64,000 bases of DNA, taken from contig RPFO01000648.1 in the NCBI GenBank assembly GCA_009746045.1, forward strand, positions 652,734 through 716,733, in the 5' to 3' direction. Of the stretch, positions 58,150 through 64,000 are shown one piece after another (within the stretch, counting starts at the first letter, position 1; every line of letters begins with the position of its first letter). The notes beneath the pieces are model-generated. The model made no database searches. It was not told the DNA's origin and saw nothing but the letters and a program-made list of their open reading frames with translations. This DNA comes from Mesostigma viride (Eukaryota > Streptophyta > Mesostigmatophyceae > Mesostigmatales > Mesostigmataceae). A program made the translations under genes and the position numbers.

Positions 58150-59584
58150 GGCAGCAAGTCGCTCTCTTTTCCCTCCTTGGACGCTCCATCGGGGAGCTTT
58201 GCCCCCCCAAGCCTCTCACCACCACCTTAACCGAATCCTCCCTCCGCTCACTCCTTAAGGAGGTCCTCGAGGAGCACGTGGACCCCATTGCTGCAGATGT
58301 GGCGGCCATTGGCGGCACGCTGACTGCCGAGCTTCCCCTCCTTTCCACCGCCACGTACCTCCACCATCTCCACCGCCACCTCCACCCTCCTCGCCTCCTC
58401 CACCGCCACCACCTCCACCTCCGACGCCATCACCGCCCAGCTCCGTGACATCGACCAGCGTCTTAAGGACAACGCCATCGCTATCGAGGTTCTGCAGAAC
58501 ACGGCAGGCCTCACCGCCCAGGCGGTGAAGGACATTGCCGCCAAGCCAGCCCCGGCTGGCCTGGCCGGCGATGCTCCTCCCATCACCACCTGGGCGGACA
58601 TGCTTAAGCAACATACCACCTCCACCACCTCCGCCGTCGCAGCCCAGCTCCAACGGCAGACGCTTGACCTCCGCGAGGAGGCCGAGCTCGCCCAGCGCAG
58701 CCTCAACGTCATTGTCAAGAACTTCACCATGGAGGAAGGTGAGACTTCCGAGAAGCTTTTGCGTGCGTTTGAGCGAGAAATCCTTGGTCGCATGGGCCTT
58801 ATCGGTGAGATCGCGCTGGCCGCCCACCGCCTTCCCGCGCGCGGGGTAAGGCAGGGCCGCCCCCGCTCCTTCTCACCTTTAAGACCCCGGCGGACAAGAT
58901 TTCTTTTCTCAGACGCCGCAAGCGGCTCGAGAAGACTCTCTTCACCCTTGATGACGACCTGACCCTGGCGCAGCAACAACGGCGACGGGAGCTATGGCCG
59001 ACCTACCTCCAGCTCCGGCAGACCAAGGCGGGCCAGCCGGTGTACTGGAAGGGGGCGGCCATCTACGTCGGCCACAAGCCCTGGCAGGCGACCCCCCCCC
59101 CCCCCGCGGCCCCAGCGACTCCAGACGCCCCAGCTTAGGGGAATACAGCAGTAGTAGTGCAGAATAGATAGACCGTGGCCATGTACATGTACGCCTCCTA
59201 GAGGCACTATCCTAGCTAAGCCACGCGCTTTCCTTAATCATGTACATGTGTGCCTATGATGAGCCACACCCCAGATGATGCCTAGCTTTATTTAGTTATG
59301 TTGTGCCCATGCAGGGAGTAACTCTCTGCTGAGACGCCATGCCCTAGCTTCTTTGTATAGCTATGCTGATCTTCCCCCCCATGACAGGCTCCCCCTTCGC
59401 TGGGCATAGCTTGAAGATCATGGGGATGCAAGTGCCGTGGTGCACCTAGAGCAAGGGTCCTTTACATCCCCACCCTTGCAGGAAGTAGCTTAGGATGTAT
59501 GATAGGCCATATGCCCCCCTCTCAAGGGCTGTGTGCTACATATACCCCCAACGGAGTTATGTTACAATTCAATTCAATTCAATT
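58150..59584 (+). mobile_element. ORF1-only retroelement, copy F
   Basis: Starts inside ORF1 (VALFSLLGRSIGELCPPKP), with a clean stretch 58525-58850 (WADMLKQHTTSTTSAVAAQL, LREEAELAQRSLNVIVKNF, AFEREILGRMGLIGEIAL), then a one-base shift and FKTPADKISFLRRRKRL in the next frame. The stop near 59137 is followed by a full 3' UTR and an AATTC tandem tail ending at 59584. This is the best example of ORF1 passing directly to the 3' end. Confidence 0.88.
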
Positions 59585-59828
59585 CTGTACGGTTAGCGTC
59601 TTACTAGCATCACTGAACATAAGGGTTTAATGACGTCAGTTAGCTAGGGATAAGGGAGGTTTTGCGACTAAAAGCCGCTCTGGCTGGTTTTGTCGGCCTC
59701 TTTCTTTGCTCCCCACCCCCCCACCCTTGTCTTGGTTGCCTCTAGGGCAACGTACTTCATGAAGGGCCTTGAACGGCGTGCCTCCGGGCATGTCAATAGT
59801 GTCACATTTATGCTTCCACTTATTGTTT
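59585..59828. mobile_element. Internally deleted derivative of the 303-bp direct-repeat element
   Basis: Begins TCTGTACGGTTAGCGTC (the repeat end plus interior start, as at 56760) and ends with the 3' interior segment ACGTACTTCATGAAGGGCC to CACTTATTGTT (as at 57735-57813). The middle is replaced by about 40 bases. It sits exactly between the tail of copy F and the interior of copy G. Confidence 0.75.
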
Positions 59829-60538
59829 TTTCTCGAGCCGCTTGCGGCATCTGAGAAAAGAAATCTTGTCCGCCGGGTTCTTAAAGGTGAGAAGGCCGGA
59901 GTGGGGGCGCCCCTGCCTTACCCCCGGCGCGCGCGGGGAAGGCGGTGGGCGACCAGCTCGATCTCACCATTAAGGCCCATGCGACCAACTAGGATTTCTC
60001 TCTCAAACGCACGCGTAAGTTAATTCTTGGAATATTTCTCACCTTCCTCGATCCATGTCAAAGTTCTTGAGTATGGCGTTGAGGCTGCGCTTGGCGAGCT
60101 CGGCCTCCTCCGGCGGGCGGAGGTCGAGCTTCTGCTGCTGGAGCTGTGCTGCGACGGTGGAGGAGGTGGAGGTGGTGTGCTGCTTAAGCATGTCCGCCCA
60201 GGTCGGGATGGGAGGAGCATCGCCAGCCAGGCCAGCGGGGGCTGGCTTGGCGGCAATGTCCTTCACCGCCTGGGCGGTGAGGCCTGCGGTGTTTTGCAGG
60301 ACCTCGAGGCATTGTCCTTAAGGTGCTGGTCGATGTCGCGGAGCTGGGCGGTGATGGAGTCGGTGTCCAGAGGCGGAGGGGGGTGGAGGCAAGGAGGGTG
60401 GCGGTGCATGGCGGTGGGGATGGTGGGGAGCTCAGCAGCCAGCGTGCGACCCATAGCTGCCACATCTGCAGCGAGGGGCGTCACGTGCTGTGAGATGGCT
60501 GCGTGGAGGTGGAGGAGGAGGGTGGATTCGGTCAAGCC
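59829..60538 (-). mobile_element. ORF1-only retroelement, copy G (fragment)
   Basis: The minus strand encodes the mid-part of ORF1 (QHVTPLAADVAAMGRTLAAE; TWADMLKQHTTSTSSTVAAQ; LAKRSLNAILKNFDMD) with frameshifts. Both ends are missing. Confidence 0.8.
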
Positions 60539-60654
60539 CCATGCACACCTGGAATTGTACTACATTTTTCAAATTGTACTTCAGTTTTGAAAGTTGCATT
60601 TTCATGCATTTAAAGTTTCAACTAAAGTCTTTGAGGAAAAAAAAGTTCGGCGGC

Positions 60655-61700
60655 GGCCGTGGCACCGTTGCACCGTTGCACCGTTGCACCGTTGCACCTC
60701 AAATTGCATATATGCACACACCTTTGCACATGCAATTGTTATCCATGGGATTTATGTAGGTGGATGGGTCATGCAAGGGTTACCTAGATGCTCATGACAC
60801 CGTGCCACCGTGGCGCCGTTGCACCGTTGCACCGTTGCACCTCAAATTGCATATAAACACACACCTTTGCACATACAATGGTTATCCATTGGGATTTATC
60901 AAGGGTAATGGGTCATGCAAGGGTTACCTAGACATTCTGATCAGACACTCCGCAAAGGTGAAAACCTTTGCGTTCAGTGCCAGGCCGCGGAAAACGCGGA
61001 AAACGCGATCTGCAAATGAATCCGACCGGAATCGAACTGGGGACCTCTCGCACCAATTTTGCTGACTATAGGACGGACGTCTCCGGTTACCATGGCATCG
61101 CCAACTTACACCTACAGTCATCCGCAAAAGTTCTCCTGTCCGGGGAGTGATGCAAGCCTTTCGGATTTGGTACTAGATAAATCACTCGAGATCTGTGTGT
61201 AGGAGTACCTAGACATGCTCATGACACCGTTGCATCGTGGCATCGTGCCACGTGCCACCGTGGCACCGTGGCACCGTTGCACCGTTGCACCGTTGCACCG
61301 TTGCACCTCAAATTGCATATAAACACACACCTTTGCACATGCAATTGTTATCCATGGGTTTTATGTAGGTGGATGGGTCATGCAAGGGTTACCTAGATGC
61401 TCATGACACCATGGCACCGTGGCATCGTGCCAGCGTGCCAGCGTGCCACCGTGCCACTGTGCCACCTCAAAAGTTGCATATAAACACGTACACATATTTG
61501 CACATACAATGGTTATCCATTGGGATTTATCAAGGGTAACATTTGGGTCATGCAAGGGTTACCTAGACATGCTCATGACACCGTTGCATCGTGGCATCGT
61601 GCCACCGTGCCACCGTGCCACCGTGCCACCGTGGCACCGTGGCACCGTTGCACCGTTGCACCGTTGCACCTCAAATTGCATATAAACACACACCTTTCCG
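60655..61700. repeat. Higher-order repeat with CCGTTGCACC clusters
   Basis: Blocks of the 10-mer CCGTTGCACC (or CCGTGCCACC) alternate with a conserved module (CTCAAATTGCATATAAACAC ... GGGTCATGCAAGGGTTACCTAGA). About four modules are seen, at roughly 60660, 60815, 61265 and 61615, and one is interrupted by the SINE. Confidence 0.85.
60936..61206 (-). mobile_element. SINE-like element, 271 bp, 10-bp target-site duplication
   Basis: ACCTAGACAT at 60926-60935 and 61207-61216 flanks the insertion in a repeat module whose empty version is seen nearby. The minus strand has the B box GTTCGATTCC and otherwise follows the 29100-29432 copy but lacks its first part. Confidence 0.88.
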
Positions 61701-61771
61701 TTTTTCCGCGTTTTCCGCGGCCCGGCACTGAACGCAAATGGTTTTCACCTTTGCGGAGTGCCTGATCAGAA
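61700..61771 (+). mobile_element. SINE 3'-end fragment
   Basis: TTTTCCGCG...CGGCACTGAACGCAAATGG...CACCTTTGCGGAGTGCCTG matches the right end of the 29100 element. 5'-truncated. Confidence 0.75.
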
Positions 61772-62104
61772 CACACCTTTGCACATGCAATTGTTATCCA
61801 TGGAGCCACCATGCCACCGTGCCACCGTGCCACCTCCACAACGGTATGAAAGTGCCAAAAAATGCCCTTATAAGCCCTACATGGAGCAAATTGAGTCCAA
61901 ACATGCTAGATATTGGTAGGCAGCATGTCCAGGACACCAGTAGAAGGAATTTGACTTTCCAGAATTTTCCGACATCGGTTGGTCTATTTTTGGCATGTCT
62001 ATTTTTAGCAACTTTCCAGATTTTAATATAAACAAATACCACTTAGTATGCAAATAAAGAGCTCCTGGCCTGGCTATTTGCAGGTAGGCTAATGCTCATG
62101 TCTA

Positions 62105-62700
62105 CCAACTGTGCACCAGGTCCCATGGTCATCTGACCTCATTTGGTGACAAACTGCCACCAAATGCTAGCAAAAACGCACTGTTTCACCACATCTCATT
62201 GCAGTTTCCATAGAAGGTGTGTTCAGTCGAGGCTGGAAATTTGCAATCACATTGCACATCATAAATGTAGACATGGCACAAAAAATCAGGTCCATCGTAC
62301 TGTATTTGGTAACAAAATGCCACCAAATGCTAGCAAAAATGTGCGTTTTTCGCGTTTTTTAGACACATTTCATGACAGTTTTCATACAAGATGTGCTCAG
62401 TTGGGGCTGGAAACTTGCAAGCATATTAAATATCATTATTGTAGACATTGCACAAAAATTCAGGTCCGTTGTACTTCATTCATTGACAGCTCGCTACCAA
62501 ATGTGAGAAAAAATGTGCGATTTTTGCATTTCCGCCACATTTCCAAGTGCAGTTTCCCATGCCAGGTGTGCTCAGTTGAGGCTGAAAACAAGCGCGCATG
62601 TTAATCATCATCATTTCAGACATTGCACAAAACTTAATTCAGGTCCATCAAGTGTCATTGGGTTCACTGGTCCATGCAACACCTGCCAGTTTCCAGCTAA
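62105..62700. repeat. About 175-bp satellite-like tandem repeat, 3-4 copies
   Basis: CAGGTCC landmarks at about 62117, 62287, 62461 and 62640 give periods of 170-179 bp. Shared parts include CCACCAAATGCTAGCAAAAA, GTGTGCTCAGTTGAGGCTG and GACATTGCACAAAA. Copies are diverged. The period is in the range of centromeric satellites, but three to four copies do not show centromere function. Confidence 0.85.
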
Positions 62701-64000
62701 TCACTCAACCTTGGATGACAAAGTTCTTTTGTAACGGTATGGCCAACTCCCACCAACTGTGTTGCTAACTGTTCAGACCTTGCACAGATAATATAACACA
62801 ACTTTTGTGACACATAGACAAAGATATATGAATATGAACAGTGGCTAGACATGGCTGTATATATGTGCATGTGGCCATGCTCAGGCAATTTTCAAGTAGG
62901 GGCTTGTTAGACATAAGAACTAGACATAAGAACTAGCTAGACCTTTTCAGTGGTTTTCCATTTGCGGGTATTTCCTCGTAAATGGTGGGAGAGCGATCGC
63001 AGCAATGGTGCTCACCACTAGACACTCCCGGCCAGCTAGGCTAGAAACACACGCCCTGATCAAGCATGCTGTTTCCGGCCCCACCGTCTAGGTCATCTAG
63101 TCGCTCCACACGTAAGCCAGCCATAATTTCAATGCACAAGGATACACATTTCCATCACCATTCATCTTCATCATCCTGAACGACTCGAAAACGCGGAAAA
63201 GATAACGGCAGGCTCGAGCTACCATGGTCCGGATTCTCCCGATTTCTGGCCTGCGCTGGTTGTCTCTTTGATAAGAACTGCCAGCTGTCACGTTCGCTAG
63301 CATGATCAGTTCAAACCCACAGCATGCACGGTAGTCGCAAACTCAGCTTGGCAATGTAGTAATCTAATCATGCCAGGCATCTTGGCGGTCGGCATGGCTG
63401 CGATGTGTTTTGTGCGCCTTGATTCGGTAGCAGCACATCCCTTGGCAACCGGCCCGCCTGACTAAGGTTGCCACACATGGTCCTCTGCATCACCATGGAT
63501 GTCCCCATGTCCCTGTCTCTGTTATAGGGGTTCACGTTGCTGGCGATGCAGCTTCCAAGTTGGACTAGATCTCCTCAGCCAGCGCTGTGGTGCATAGCCA
63601 GACAGCTCATACACTGCTCAGTTGCTACCTCGAGGTTGCCGGCTTGAAATGTGCCACCAAAGGACTGCACTTGGCCGCCATCATACCTAGCATGAAGAAG
63701 CCACTGCACAACCCCGGTGAGCCGCTTGGCCACCATACCGCAGTTGTCTTCAACAGATAGTGCAAGGCCAATGGCCTCTTCACAGGCACGTGCCTTGTGC
63801 TCATGCTCTTGCTCTGGCCCTTGTCAGCATGAGATGCACGCCCTTGCATGCTTCACCATGTTTCTCCAAGCCATCCGTGACTACTTGCTTCAGAAATGTC
63901 ATTCAACTCCTGCTCGTCCTCAGCCACCAGACTGCCTAACTAGCTGGTGCCCCATCCCTCACTTTGGCGAGGACTGCGATTCTGGCTAGCAGCTTAGCGA
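62701..64000. other. Unassigned right end with a possible minus-strand exon
   Basis: On the minus strand, 63834-63574 can be read as an exon-like frame with EAIGLALSVEDNCGMVAKRL and TGVVQWLLHARYDGG, helical in character. It ends at a stop near 63574. No family is recognised and no splice partner is visible. The rest has no clear feature. Confidence 0.3.

Overview
This is a eukaryotic nuclear segment, most likely from a green alga (Viridiplantae). Four conserved protein-coding genes can be reconstructed. All have short exons with consistent splice phases and long introns full of tandem repeats. The plant-type F-box/SNF2 architecture, a PIN1-type parvulin without a WW domain, high-GC coding exons and abundant non-LTR elements support this placement. 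No sequence search could be run, so the lineage is an inference.

Layout. 1-6985 (-): the 5' part of a plant-type F-box plus SNF2/helicase gene, three exons, running off the left edge; its introns hold a 49-bp x 54 array and 33-bp, 45-bp, 6-bp and 10-bp arrays. 6986-8136: the divergent intergenic region. 8137-21554 (+): a complete RPF1 (Brix-domain ribosome-biogenesis factor) gene in 11 exons, with 1,032 coding bases inside 13.4 kb; its introns carry a Tc1/mariner-like MITE and arrays of 4, 6, 11, 40 and 58 bp (the last 60 copies). 21.6-38.6 kb: a transposon-rich block with an element bounded by 387-bp direct repeats, ORF1-only LINE derivatives, three families flanked by TTAA, a SINE-like element, a retroelement fragment with protease and cytosine-methyltransferase sequence, and a broken gag. 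38645-39204 (-): complete two-exon PIN1-type prolyl isomerase. 40972-45126 (+): complete four-exon DUF924-family gene with a 1.5-kb CCCAT array in intron 2. 45.1-60.5 kb: nested retroelement and TTAA-element remnants. 60.6-64 kb: short tandem and satellite-like repeats, a SINE with clear target-site duplication, and sequence I cannot assign.

The most striking pattern is at splice donors. In the two head-to-head genes, 8 of 13 visible exon/intron junctions have the exon end plus 5' splice site copied one or more times into the downstream intron. In at least one case (49 bp x 54) the copied junction is itself the unit of a large minisatellite. The third multi-exon gene (DUF924) does not show it clearly. 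A second theme is the number of elements flanked by TTAA, and a third is a family of retroelements that keep only an L1-like ORF1 and a 3' tail.

Functionally, RPF1 acts in 60S ribosome assembly, PIN1 isomerises phospho-Ser/Thr-Pro bonds, the F-box/SNF2 protein is a predicted chromatin or ubiquitin factor, and DUF924 is uncharacterised. They form no operon-like unit; the only suggestive arrangement is the divergent F-box/SNF2 and RPF1 pair.
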